DNA from: Dichetophora obliterata
Lineage: Eukaryota > Arthropoda > Insecta > Diptera > Sciomyzidae
DNA: 64,000 nt
Assembly: GCA_963920525.1 (NCBI GenBank)
Contig: OY986437.1
Span: 100,243,138-100,307,137 of the forward strand
Direction of reading: 5' to 3'
Positions 23,883 through 35,513 of the stretch are shown here, one piece after another (the first letter of the stretch is position 1; each line of letters starts with the position of its first letter). Both the position numbers and the translations under genes were made by a program. The notes under the pieces are model-generated. The model did not search any database, was not told the origin of the DNA, and saw nothing but the letters and a program-made list of their open reading frames with translations.

Positions 23883-26800
23883 ATCTAAATCAAACACAAT
23901 CTAATAATCGTTCTCAATTAAACATATTCTCCATTAATGTAAATTCACTTATTAAGATAAGCAGAAGATTAGAATTAAGCAAATTTATAACAGATAACAA
24001 TCCAGACATAGTTCTGCTAAACGAAACCAAACTAAACATAAAACACAAACTAAAATTTTTAGGATATAACTTTATACGAAAAGACAGAATGAAGGGCACG
24101 AGAGGTGGTGGAACAGCTATATTAATTAAAGAAAATATAAAATTCAGTAGATATTATAATCCCAGAATTGATTCGTTGTCTAATTTAGAAACTTGTATTA
24201 TCAAAATACATATGCCTTCAAACAATACAATGTTTATAATCGCAGCTTACTACCCATCAGGTAACAATAATGAATCATTCAGGCCTGAACTTAACTCAAT
24301 TTTTGAAGCTCTAAGTCTTCAGAACCCAAACCATTACTATATACTGGCAGGTGACCTCAATAGTAAACACACGGACTGGGGTAACCCATGCAACAATGCC
24401 AAAGGAAGGGCTTTAAAAGATTATCTGACCTCAAACTTAGCTAAATTTAGATGCACAATGTATGCCTCTATTTCCCCATCTTACGAAAGAGCGAACTCTT
24501 TTCTGGATATTTGCATTGCTGATCACAGAATAGATATTCAAAGAGCCAATAACAGAGTAAACTGCTTAAAGTGCATTGATTACGATAGCGATCATAATGC
24601 AATTCAAATAGTCGCTACCAACAGGGACGGCACAAACTATTTCAACTTATTAAATTATTCGACTGAACGAGCCTTAGACTACAAAAAAACCAACTGGAAA
24701 AAGTTCAAAAATTTTTTAAATAATCTATTGCAGAACGAAACCCCTACTCCAAATAACAGAAACTTAAATAATTCAGATATAGATCACCATTTACTTAAAC
24801 TAAATAAGATTATCTTAACAGCAATAGAGAGAAATGTGCCAAAAACAAAAATCAATAGCCCTACTCACACACTCGTAAACTTACCTACTATAAACAAATT
24901 ACTAACAGAAAAAAAGCAAAATTCTCACAGCAATTAAAAAACACAATCGTCTAGAAATATGCCTCCCTCCTGCATCTTTGCAACTAGAGAAAGCAAGATT
25001 GAAACTTATCAAAAAGCTGATAGATGAAAATATTCGGGTTCATTTTAACAATCAACTTGAACGCAGACAGACTTCCCTTAAAACTAGCGATCCTTCAAAA
25101 TTTTCTGCTATGAAAAGAACTTTTCTAAAACATGAAAACAGCACACTTAGCCACATAAATGTTCCATTTGACTCACTAGATATTCTCCAAGACGCAGGCT
25201 TAGATAGAAATATGCTAGAAAGAGACCTGGTAACAAACAACTACGTCATCAGAAGCACTAAAGTTATGCTTGACGTGATAGGTGCTCATTTCCAAACAGT
25301 TCACGCTCCAAAACAGTGTAACTCCAATAATCTGGTCCACTCACAAGTTCAAGGAAGCTTCAATCAGTTTTTAGAAGAAAAAAACAGATTCGATAGCATT
25401 CAAACGACCAAGACAACTTTTGATTGCAATAAAAAAGCTTACAATTTAACTAATGCTCAAGCAGAGGACTTCTTTATTCTACCCAATGATCTTTCAGACA
25501 TATTTTTTCATTTAAAAAATAAACTGTCCTCAGGTTTAGATCAAATCCCTAATATCACACTAAAAAACCTCTCTTCAGACATTATTCTAGAATACTGCAC
25601 TCTTTTCAACAATATGCTAAATAATGCATATTTCCCACCTCATTGGAAAACTGCGAAATTGATTGTTATACCAAAAAAACACAGAGATAAAAACAGCTTG
25701 AAAAACCTTCGGGCAATCAGCATGCTGCCAAACATTAGCAAAGTTTTTGAGGTGATAATCAACATTAATATAAATAGAGTTTCTGAAGCCAATAATTTAA
25801 TTAGCCCCAAGCAGTTTGGCTTTAAATATAGACATTCGACAATACATGCCATTAATCTTTTAGTTTCAGAAATAAATTGGAGCTGGAATAAAAAACACGT
25901 TACAGGAGCTTACTTCATTGACCTAGAAAAGGCGTTCGACCAAGTGTGGATCGAAGGTTTAATAACTAAACTCATCAGATATATGTTTCCTCCTTATCTG
26001 ATAATGATTATTTATAATATGATATCGAACAAAAAGTTTTTAGTTCATATCAACAGCATGAATAGTAATAGGGAATTTCATGTATCTAATGGTCTGCAAC
26101 AGGGGACAGTTACTGCTCCAACACTCTTCAATCTATTCATTTGTGATCTATTGAACAAAATAGATAACATCATAACTTTTGCAGATGATATTGTAATATA
26201 TCACTCAGATCGATCAATTGACAGCATAAATATAAACCTGCAACATAAATACAACATAATTGAAGATTTTACAAAAAACTGGCATCTTAAAATAAACGCT
26301 AATAAATGCGAAAGTATTCTTTTTCGACCTCCCATTAACAAATGCAATGCAAATATTAAAAAAAACTGGAAACAGTTCAATATTGTATCCAACGAAACGA
26401 ACTGCTCCATCCAACGTTCTGACAAAGTAAAGTACCTTGGTATCTATCTCGACAAATTTCTCTACTACAATAATCACATCAATCTGCAAATTGCGAAAAC
26501 AAACAGGGCTTTTCACGCCTACAAAAAAATGTTCTCATCAAAACTCCTAAGTAGTAAATTAAAAATAGTTATGTATCAAACGTTAGTAAGACCAATACTT
26601 ACATATGGATGCTCAATTTGGTTCAATATTTCTCCCTCGTACATGGAAAGACTGAGAAAACTTGAAAGAGGGATACTGCGTTCATGTACTTCCCGATATA
26701 GATCACCCAGTAGCAATTTCGTTAAATACGTTTCAAATTTAAAGATATATAACGCAGCAAAGGTTCCTAGAATTGATAGCCATATTATAAACCTAATAAG

Positions 26801-27128
26801 AAGGCACATCCTACGTTGTCTTGACAATGAGAACAACATTCTAATAAGAGCCGTATACTATGAAAGTGAGGATTACTTTTCGATGGCTATTGCAAATGGG
26901 TTTGTACCCCCAGAATCATTTCTATACCTTGATAAAAACGGCTTCATTCAAAACAATGCCCATATTCCAATTATTTACCATATATATAGAAGAGCTAACA
27001 ACAAAACAGTTACTTCAAAAATGCTTAACCCCTTGAACAAACGTTTTGACACATTAATTTCATCTAGAGACAAAATTGAATCCAGCGCTATCATAAAGAA
27101 ATGCTGGTGGCTAACAAATGACCATTAA
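23882..27128 (+). pseudogene. Jockey ORF2 (APE endonuclease plus reverse transcriptase), one frameshift
   Basis: The reading frame is open from the ORF1 stop onward (LNIFSINVNSL, then IVLLNETKL), with no ATG before 24089, so translation probably depends on ORF1 overlap or reinitiation. The APE-type endonuclease shows GDLNSKHTDWG and YDSDHNAI. A frameshift in the A-run at 24909-24915 separates it from the reverse transcriptase (24915-27128), which shows SSGLDQIPNITLKNL, IDLEKAFDQVW, GLQQGTVTAPTLFN and the catalytic FADDIVIY. The C-terminus ends in KKCWWLTNDH. The enzyme nicks chromosomal DNA and primes reverse transcription there. No other inactivating change was noticed. Confidence 0.9.
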
Positions 27129-27458
27129 CACCAAGTCTCTTGCCCTCATTCCGATGTTTGGTTGGTAGTTCTTTTATCTTTTAATCTTTTAATCTTTTTA
27201 CTTAAATAATACATCATGCATTGTTTTTTATAACACATTTTTCACTTGCAATTTATTCATATCTTATGGCCTCTTATGGCTTATTTATTATTACCCATTA
27301 AGAAAAAGTTTCACTAATAGTTAATAAGGTACTTGAGCGCTCGTATAGAGACTTTGTATAAGTGTAGACATCATTAGCCATACTATTGTTTATTGTAGTA
27401 TTTAAGTTGCATATATATATAATTTTCAATAAACATTTAAAAAAAAAAAAAAAAAAAA

Positions 27459-27471
27459 GCAGAATTATTTG
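27459..27471 (+). repeat. Target-site duplication of the Jockey element, 3' copy
   Basis: gcagaattatttg, identical to 22367-22379. Confidence 0.95.
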
Positions 27472-27781
27472 TGCATTTTGTCTTTCGAAGCAATGTTTTT
27501 TTTTGTATTTTGCAAAAAACAAAAGTTCGAAAAAGTGACTGCATTAATTTTACAAAGATTTATTGTTGTGCTTTTTGTCTACTTTTTTATCACGACTCCA
27601 TTTTAGATCCAACAATTAGCTGGTATAAAACCATAGAAGCTATAAAGCTGAAGCTGAAGTTGCTTATCGACACAGTTTTGTTGATAAATTTGCCCTGAAA
27701 AAAAACAATCAAAATCTTCCATTTCATAATATACATATACATATTTTACTGTATATGTATTATATTTTTCTTCTGTGATTT
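27472..27781. other. Spacer, nothing recognised
   Basis: AT-rich sequence without a supported feature. Confidence 0.4.
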
Positions 27782-29112
27782 CCCAACGGGAAAATGAGAA
27801 TTAATTCTTAAAAAAATCGGAAAGTGAATGGATTCTTTTGCTTGTATTTTAGAATGTATTCCAAAGAATATATAAATTTAAAGCAAAACCTGTAATCAAT
27901 ACACAAAACATTTACTGATTTGTTTTAAATGCAGCAGGAATCGATTATGAAGTATATAATAATTTATAATAAAGTAAATGTTGTTAGATTCTTTACTTGC
28001 TTTTATGGTAAGTGAAAAACGAATTGATTCTAAAACAAATTCTGCCGTAAGCGAAACAATAATCAATCTGTTATGATTTATATTTTCTGTTTGTTGTTGT
28101 TGTTTTTGTTTTTTCAGATATTTTTGAAAAAACGGTTGTTCTGTTCTGTTCTTTTCCGTTCACGTGTTTCTTAAAAATGATATGTTTTTGTCAGCAAAAA
28201 AGTGCTATTGTAAATTGCGTCACTTGAAAAATTGATATCAGAAATAAAAATTGACATCAAGTAAAACTAAACAAACGAATTAAAGAGTAAGGTTACTTTT
28301 ATTTATAATTATTCTTGTTTTTAATAACATATTATTTACATATTCTCTTTTCATTTCAAGCTTTCGGCAATGAAGTCCATCATTAAACACAACCCTTTGC
28401 CAAGTGGTATAAGCAAGTTAATAGCAAAAAAAGTGCTTGAAGAATTCAAGAAGCCTCGAAAATTTCAATAATGTATTTTTTGGTAGGTTATGAAAAACCA
28501 TCACTTTTTACTTATTTAAATCATTTTTAATGTTTATTTTTTAAATGCAGATTGCCTTTGCAAGGATGGATACAACCAAGAACAGTTTCAAAAAGATATT
28601 AAGGAAGCTATACGCAAATCAAAATGTAAATAACATAAGGATACATTTGAAGCAAAATTGAAGGAGCAGCCTACATCATAAACATTAACATTTTTGCACT
28701 AAATATAGTATTGTTATTCTTTGCCATTACCTAATAATTATATCTCTTATGTGAATTAGTATAATATAGTTTTTTATTTATTGTTTAAAAAAGAATAAAC
28801 CATTTTCAAATCTGCCATACAAACCTATGTATTATGGAATTCATTCATATGTATCTATTCTAAAAGGGCTTTTTAGGGATTCTTACTTTTCTCATATCCG
28901 AAAAATGCATACTTTTTTCATTTAAAAGAATCCATTTAATAAGCAAATAATAGAATCGATTTCAGCAGTGGTTCAAGTGGAGGGCAGAAAAGAATGTACT
29001 ACTTTTTGTAGGACATCACTATGTAAAAAATAATCAATTCTAGAATCAATAATTGGAAAAGAGAGAGAATTGATTCTTTTTTCATTTACAATTGATTTTT
29101 TTTCCCGGTGGG
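27782..29112. mobile_element. Unclassified TIR element, about 1.33 kb
   Basis: The left end cccaacgggaaaa is mirrored by the right end ttttcccggtggg. Inside, the words gaattgattct / agaatcaattc recur near both ends (27797, 28022, 29036, 29072), as do gaatggattcttttg (27830) and its mirror aaaagaatccattta (28926). A small possible coding block on the plus strand (MKSIIKHNPLPSGISKLIAK near 28371, and KDGYNQEQFQKDIKEAIRKS after an intron-like aaatgcag) is unrecognised. No target duplication was found. Confidence 0.45.
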
Positions 29113-29795
29113 TTGTTGCTTGAAGTTTTTATTTTTTGAAAATCTTAAAATTACTCAACAATGTTTTCGGTAAAATTGAAAAAAGCGCATAATTTCTTTA
29201 TTTGCATTTTCGAATTTACGAATTTTCAATCCTGAAAATAAATTATAAATTAGCCTGAGTAGCTGAGAAAATTATAGGTACTCTTTCAACAATTTTAATT
29301 TAAATTTGTAAAAGAATTGCTCTTAACTATCATCTAACTACTTTAATAATTAAAAATTGTCAATAAATACTTACCTATTGTCTATGACGTTTAATTTATG
29401 TTGCTGACGTAAATGTAAAAATTTACTATACACACAAATTCTCTACGAATATTGTATAGTAAATAAATTGTACTCTATAACAAAAAAACTAATTAAATAA
29501 GGGAATAAATTTTTCTGAAATAAATTCCAGTTATGGACATTAATTAAGTTTAAAATATCAGTCAACATGTTTTGCTGGCATTTCTCTCTTATTGTGTTTC
29601 TCCAATATTGATATTGGTATTTTGTTAAAGCTCTGACGCTTCAATATTAACTGTGCTTTTTTTTTGTCTACCACGCGTCTGCAAATTCTGACATGTTGCA
29701 AGCCATTATTAATTGATATTATAAAGCATGCCTAAAATTATGCAATAATCTTTGAACGAGACAAAAACATGACATCCGGTAAAATGTTGATTAAC
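29113..29795. other. Non-coding DNA, nothing recognised
   Basis: AT-rich with no supported gene, RNA or repeat boundary. Confidence 0.4.
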
Positions 29796-29924
29796 CGCTT
29801 CAATTTGTGCACGCCAACGACAAGCAGGACACGAGTCGCAATATTTTTTTCTATACAAAATTCTATTGCATCTCGCGTCTTACTTGTCCTTGATGTGAAT
29901 TTTTGTAATGCAAATTGGAGCGAT
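29796..29924. repeat. Fold-back hairpin of about 129 bp
   Basis: cgcttcaatttg at the left is mirrored by caaattggagcg at the right. Inner arms gacaag...cgagtcgcaata and tattgcatctcg...cttgtc also pair. Frames on both strands (up to 122 codons) give similar peptides because of the palindrome. Probably a tiny MITE. Confidence 0.5.
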
Positions 29925-31070
29925 AAATCAATGCAAAAAAAGTGGTGCAACGCGTAACAACTTAAACGAATTATACTATACAAAAAGCGCCTCAGAGCAG
30001 GCAATGAATGTGAATGAAAAATAAGAAAATTTTTAAGGTGAAACAAACACACGTTTACAATAACAAAAAGAAATGAAAAAAAAAAAATATATAAAACACA
30101 CAACATTTATATACAGGGATGAGATGAGATAGTGCAAATATGTTTAGTTAAGAAGATGAAGAAGTCAAAGAACGAGTGAGTGAATGAATGAGTGAAAGTG
30201 TGAAACCTTAAAGGTTTATGGTATGATTTTTAAAAATTTGCGAAAGTTTGTTATTTTTTATTGCTTATAGAAGAGATTTCGAAGAGAACATATTGATTGG
30301 TTGGTTGGTTGGTTGGTTGGTTGGTTGATTGGTGGTGGTGCAAGGATGTCTTGATAGTAGAAGTGTGTAGACGGCGCTGTTTTTTTTTATTAAGTCAGCT
30401 GAGGAAACATATGGAAGAATTGGCTTTTTAGTTGTTGCACAAATTCTCGTTAACTTTAAATTTTTTTCAAATAATATTAAAATTTTCATCCAAAAGCGGT
30501 GAAAATATACAATGACAATAAATTATATTAAATGAATGTTCAAATAAGGAGTGGAAGGGGGAAAAATAAACAAATTCAACTGAAAATTTCTGCTTCATCA
30601 TACTTTTTTCTAATTGTTCATGACATAAAATTTGTTGCTTAGCCTTAAAATTAAATTTTTTTTTTTAAAAAATTGCAAAAATAAAAACATTGTTGTAGAA
30701 CTACATTTGAATTAAAAGGAAATTTTAACAATTTAAAGACTTTTTTTAAAGTCTTTGTCTTAAAATAGACTACATAAAAAAAAATCTACTGGCCAATTTT
30801 TTAATCAAAGTTTTCAATAGAATACTTATTACATTTCAACAATATAGTATTATTATATTTACTGCTTCAATTTGTATAACAAAAATGCACATCAACAAGC
30901 AAACCGTCAAGAAAGCAGTAGAATCTTATATAGAAAAAGTTTTGCTTCTCGTGTTTTGCTTGCTGTTTGTGTGCATTTTCGTGATAAAAATTGAAGCGGT
31001 TAAATTTACATTTAAAAATTTACTAAAGCTTCAAAATGGGTTGCGAAAACATACTGAAATACCATAAAAC
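29925..31070. other. Non-coding DNA with a GGTT microsatellite
   Basis: (GGTT)n of about seven units lies at 30297-30327. The rest is AT-rich with no supported feature. Confidence 0.45.
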
Positions 31071-31626
31071 TAAAGGCTCATCCAAGTTATGCTTAAGCAA
31101 CCAAAGGTTTCAGAGCATAAGCACGCACTTATACAGCAATATATAAAGTCGCCCAAGTTTTGTCTAAGCCTTTCCTTTCGTTCAGTTTTTCAACTTTCGT
31201 TTACCTTTTGAAACTTGAGAGAGAGAGCGCTTGACATCGTAGCTTGCTAAGCGGAATAGGGTTGCTAACAGTATTGAGAATGTGTTTAATTAAAATATTT
31301 TTCTTTGCATGCCAAATTTTTCAATGAAAAAGATGTCTTTTTTTTGTTTGTGTCTATTTAAGTAAATTATGGAAAATTTGTATCTTTTTGCTGTGAAGTT
31401 TTACGTCTACCACAGCTTATAAGCCAATCAGCGCAATAAACGTATTTGTCGCGTTAGCTGATGGCAGCCCTTTTTAACATATGTATACAAACTTTTTTCT
31501 GTCAATTGAAAAAAATAAGTTAATCTATTTATTCAAAATGAATGCAGATTTTAATTTTGTTGAAAAACTAATAAAAAATGTACAAAAACATAAAAGCTTT
31601 TATAGGAAAGCTGAAGCTGGACCTAC

Positions 31627-31630
31627 TTAA
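31627..31630 (+). repeat. TTAA target duplication, left
   Basis: ttaa directly outside the left piggyBac terminus; partner at 35133-35136. TTAA is the piggyBac superfamily target. Confidence 0.9.
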
Positions 31631-31980
31631 CCCATTTTGGCCCAACCGGTAGTTTCAGTTACCATCACTTTATAGAAGCATATAGACAATATATATAGCA
31701 GGTATGGGTCATGTTATAAATTGATATTACTTTATGATCAATTATAAAAAAACAATTTGAAGGAAATTAGTTTTAAGCTATTTCGTAACAATTGCCAAGC
31801 ATTTTTGTAAAGTCCCTAAAATAGAGTTATTTTTAATTGATTTAATAAAATATATTAGACAAAAAATTATATGCGATTATAAGAGATTCTGATAGTAATT
31901 TGAACATTTTTTATATATGTATATTCATAATATCGCGATATGAGCTCCAAAAGTTCGAAATATAAATAAAAAAAAAAAAA

Positions 31981-32006
31981 GATGGTAATTTTAGTTACCA
32001 ATGGGC
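31981..32006 (+). repeat. piggyBac subterminal inverted repeat, left
   Basis: gatggtaattttagttacca plus the next six bases. The reverse complement matches 34979-35004 at 25 of 26 positions. In this superfamily such subterminal repeats bind transposase. Confidence 0.85.
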
Positions 32007-32159
32007 GGATACGTATAAACATACCAGCTTGATGAAAACCACAACAAGACACAAACAACGACAATGCAGATGATCTGCGAGACTTAAATTTGCGCTGTTG
32101 TTAGTAGCGCTCATAAATGACATGGGACAGGGGAATGGTGGGGAGTTGACAAAAAATAT

Positions 32160-32790
32160 AGAGGGGTGCCCAAGTCTCACAATTTCCCCCTTTCAATTTA
32201 ACATGATGCTTCGAGCGAAATTGTCGTCAAGTGCAAACATCGCCTGCGTATGAGCCCAAGCAGAACCAATTTCTGTAGCGGCTTGTGGATTCGCCGTGAA
32301 ACAGAATACATGACAATATATGAAGCCGCCAAAAATGAATTTCCCGGGCGAATCCATAGCGGAAAACGCCAGGATAGAGTACAATTCTAATTTTTCTCTG
32401 ATGGCTGGCGCATATCTCTCTGAGTTATATAAATGTTGCCATACTTTTGGTAAAGATTGCGTACGTCCAGTGTTATTTTCTTAGTTTTTACTATGATCTG
32501 ACGTTCCGTTTTTGTATATGTGTTGCTTTCATGTGATTTCAAAGCAAAATATAAAGTAATTTGTATCATTCCCACAATGAAAAGCAACCCTGAGCAGAAA
32601 ATTGCCACCGCTCCCATTCTGGACGAATTCTCAGCGTATTTCGCAGAGAGAGGATATTTTGAAACGGGGATTTCCCTTTTTTCAGTGAAATCGTGTCGGT
32701 TGCGAATCAGTTCAATTATTTTAGTTTTGTTTTGTTATCGCTGCGTAATAGAACTTCATTTGGACTGAAAAAATATATAAAATAATTTGT
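32160..32790. other. Unrecognised less AT-rich segment between piggyBac left end and transposase
   Basis: Base composition is more balanced than the surroundings. On the minus strand it gives frames with a hydrophobic run (MGAVAIFCSGLLFIVGMIQI near 32617) and a block FIFGGFIYCHVFCFTANPQA (near 32335). On the plus strand a 48-residue stretch starting MKSNPEQKIATAPILDEFSA (32577) is open. I recognise none of them. It may be 5' UTR and promoter of the transposase, or sequence captured from the host. Confidence 0.3.
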
Positions 32791-32804
32791 GTTATTCGTG
32801 GAAA

Positions 32805-34715
32805 ATGCCATTTAAAAAGTATTTAAATAAAGAAGAAGTGTTGGCGGTTTTGGAAGCAGAAGAAAGTGATGATGAAGAAGCTGCAGCAATTAAATTATCA
32901 TCAAATGTCAATGTTATCTATATTCCACCTAACTGTGATGAAGTCAGTGATGGTGAACAAATTGATGATGACATTGTCGATGAAGATGCTCCACTTTGCG
33001 TGGATATTGCTGGTGAAATAGAAATGGAGTACGAATCAAGCAATGAAAATGAAAATACTGAAGTCAAAGGCCAACCAAATAAAAAACACAAGGCCATGAA
33101 GGAGTACAATACTCCAAAGTGGACCAAAAGAATTTCCGCCTATTCAAAAGTACCTGTGGATGCAGCTGAAGCCGAACATATGCGAGTTGTTGTGGAAAAG
33201 CTAAGTAAGATCATGTTTTGAAATAAGTTTTTTAAGATTTGTAATTGTGTTTTGGTTTTTAGGTGGCAAATCACCACTTGAAATTTTTAATCTCTTTCTG
33301 GATGATGAAATGACGGATATGATTGTAGAACAAACAAATCTTTATGCATCACAACAAAATGCTGTTTTTATAGTTGAGCCACATGAAATACGTCGCTTTA
33401 TTGGTTTTCTATTTTTCAGTGGTTACCATAAAATTCCTGAATGGAAGAAATATTGGTCAAGAGACCCCAGTTTTGGAGTCAATATTGTATCAAATGCTTT
33501 TTCACGACATCGGGCTGAAATGATAAAGCGATATATTCATTTGACTGATAATAATAAATTGAATCCCCAAGACAAATTTGCTAAAGTAAGACCATTGATC
33601 GACTTATGTAATGTACGATTTATGCAGTTTGGTGTGTTTGCGCACCACCTTTCCATTGATGAAGAAATGATTCCTTATTTTGGAAGACATTCGTGCAAAA
33701 TGTTCATAAAAGGAAAACCCATTCGTTTCGGATTCAAAGCATGGTGTCTTACTTCATCAAAAGGATATTTGTTCCATATAAAATTATATGGGGGAGCATC
33801 AACTGGTTATGACAGAGAAATTGGGTTGGGAGCTGATACGGTACTTAGCTTGTTGAAAGTTGTCGATTTGCCATCTTTTCATCGCATTTATTTTGATAAT
33901 TTCTTCACATCGTACAATCTTATGTGTTTATTGAACACTGCCGGATTCTTTGCTACAGGTATTTTCATGGGTTTTTTTTTCTTAGTATAATTCGACCATC
34001 GTTAATTTTTATTGCAGGAACTGTTCGATGCAACCGAATTGGTGGAGCCGAATTGCCACAAAAAATGAATAAGGGTGAAAGTTCCCAACTTTTTGATCGT
34101 ACAAATGAGGTATTGGCTATACGTTGGAAGGACAATGCATTGGTGACTGTTCTCACAAACCATGGTCAAATGAATCCACAAAAAAATGCCAAACGTTATG
34201 ACCGCTCAAAAAAGGAACATATAAACATTAAGGTACCAAATGAAATAGCAGAATACAACCAGCATATGGGCGGTGTGGATTTACATGATAACGCATTGGC
34301 CAATTACCGGACTTCAGTGCGATCAAAGAAATGGTGGTGGCCATTGTTTATCAATTTGCTTGGTAATATGATGGTCAATGCTTGGAAACTGCATGTTATG
34401 GTGTCTACACAAGAAAAACAAAAGCCTTTATCGCAGCTGCAGTTTCGCGCAGAAGTTGTCAATGCACTTCTGACATCTGACCCACAATCCATTTCTCGAC
34501 GAAATTCAATGTCTGGAGTACAATCGTCAGAGTTGTTACAAACTTCAAAATATCAACTGCCTAATTTGAAGCAGAATGTTCATTGCACTACGAGAGCGCC
34601 TGGTAACCGACGACGTTGCACTGTTTGCCATACTCACACCCCATTTGAGTGCTCAAAATGCAAAGTCCGATTGCATCAACATTGTTTTCCTTTATATAAA
34701 AAACATATGAACTAA
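32805..34715 (+). CDS. piggyBac transposase, three exons
   Basis: Exons 32805-33204, 33263-33958 and 34018-34715 join in frame to 597 residues. The introns are 58 and 59 bp with GT/AG ends (gtaaga...tttttag; gtattt...attgcag). The start MPFKKYLNKEE is chosen because upstream in-frame codons lack ATG. An acidic N-terminal region precedes the DDE_Tnp_1_7 domain. The three catalytic aspartates are visible in SIDEEM, IYFDNFFTS and MGGVDLHDN. The C-terminal cysteine-rich finger CTVC...CSKCKVRLHQHC, which binds the element ends in this family, is complete. aataaa follows at 34743-34748. No stop or frameshift was seen, and length is normal for the family. It excises and inserts at TTAA in the nucleus. 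A domesticated host gene is less likely, because intact termini flank it. Confidence 0.92.
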
Positions 34716-34978
34716 AAACATATAAACTAAAAAAGTCTTAGAAATAAAAATGAAATATTTATCTTGTGGTTTAAATTATAAATTCTTAATTTTGCGAAAC
34801 TTATTTTTTTAGTTTTTCGTGTTCTTCAATATAAATAATAATAATATTATTTGCAAAAATAAAATAATCTACATTTTTCATTTATTCTTTTAATTTACAC
34901 ACAAAGTTTCAAATAAAACTTTTTTCGTTTAGTAATTTGACAACATTTAATATATGTCCAAAATCACTATACTTATCG

Positions 34979-35004
34979 GCCCATTGGTAACTAAAGTTAC
35001 CATC
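34979..35004 (-). repeat. piggyBac subterminal inverted repeat, right
   Basis: Begins gcccattggtaactaaag; inverted partner of 31981-32006 with one mismatch. Confidence 0.85.
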
Positions 35005-35132
35005 TCATAACTCAAAAACCATAAGTTCCATTTTCATGAAACTCTAAACATGTCTTAATTAGGCTAAGAAAAATCGATGTATAAAATTTTAGCGAAATCA
35101 GTTCATGGGATCTGGTACCGGGCCAAGATGGG

Positions 35133-35136
35133 TTAA
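35133..35136 (+). repeat. TTAA target duplication, right
   Basis: ttaa directly outside the right piggyBac terminus. Confidence 0.9.
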
Positions 35137-35317
35137 ACAAACTTTTCAAAGAACTTTTGAACTTTTTTAATGTATTTTTGTCAAGTTTTTGTGAGCATTT
35201 GACATTTTGTTAAGCATGAAATCTCCTAACTTGGGCAACTTTTCTACTTAATCATACTTTTCATCAACTTTTCTCTGAAACTTTTGTTTGCTTAAGCATA
35301 ACTTGGTTGGGCCTTAA

Positions 35318-35513
35318 ATACGAATGAAGCTTTTCATTAAAAAATATAATAAAAAAAAGTTAAAACCAGGATTTCGAATTTGAATCTGGATTCAGGGCTA
35401 AATTGTTCACCTCTGGATATCTTTTTTCAATCGAATTTGACTGGTTATTTCCACCTTAAGCTACAGAAAATCTAATAATTTACCGGCTGATTAGGGATAT
35501 CAAGAAATATAGC
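35318..35513. other. Spacer, nothing recognised
   Basis: No supported feature. Confidence 0.4.

Larger units (their letters stand above)
22380..27458 (+). mobile_element. Jockey-clade LINE, near full length
   Basis: A 5079-bp non-LTR retrotransposon: 5' UTR from ggagtctgaccgtgactg, gag-like ORF1, endonuclease/reverse-transcriptase ORF2, 3' UTR with aataaa at 27428-27433 and an A-tail of about 18-20. It is bracketed by a perfect 13-bp duplication. The start sequence and an agacgag word about 20 bases in recall the Inr plus downstream promoter element used by Jockey-like elements. Both ORFs carry frameshifts, each near a homopolymer run. Confidence 0.95.
31631..35132 (+). mobile_element. piggyBac transposon, apparently complete
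   Basis: A 3502-bp element flanked by TTAA. The termini are cccattttggccc (left) and, inverted, cccatcttggccc (right), 12 of 13 matching. A subterminal inverted pair lies at 31981-32006 and 34979-35004. It holds one spliced transposase gene with all catalytic aspartates. Everything required in cis and in trans by known piggyBac elements appears to be present, so it may be active or very recently active. Confidence 0.9.
31074..35314. mobile_element. Harbinger-type MITE interrupted by piggyBac
   Basis: aggctcatccaagttatgct at 31074 and, inverted, aggcccaaccaagttatgct ending at 35314 continue as ~42-bp inverted ends (taagcaaMcaaaRgtttcag). taa flanks both sides (31071-31073, 35315-35317), the TWA-type duplication of PIF/Harbinger elements. 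Without the piggyBac it would be about 740 bp and non-coding. Confidence 0.65.

Noticed and set aside
29738..30106. 122-codon minus-strand ORF and its plus-strand mirror
   Set aside because: Both arise from the fold-back segment at 29796-29924; similar peptides on both strands betray the palindrome.
30297..30327. Functional GGTT repeat
   Set aside because: An ordinary microsatellite.
32774..32781. TATA box for the piggyBac transposase
   Set aside because: tatataaa lies only about 24 bp before the ATG, so a start site at the usual distance would fall on the start codon.
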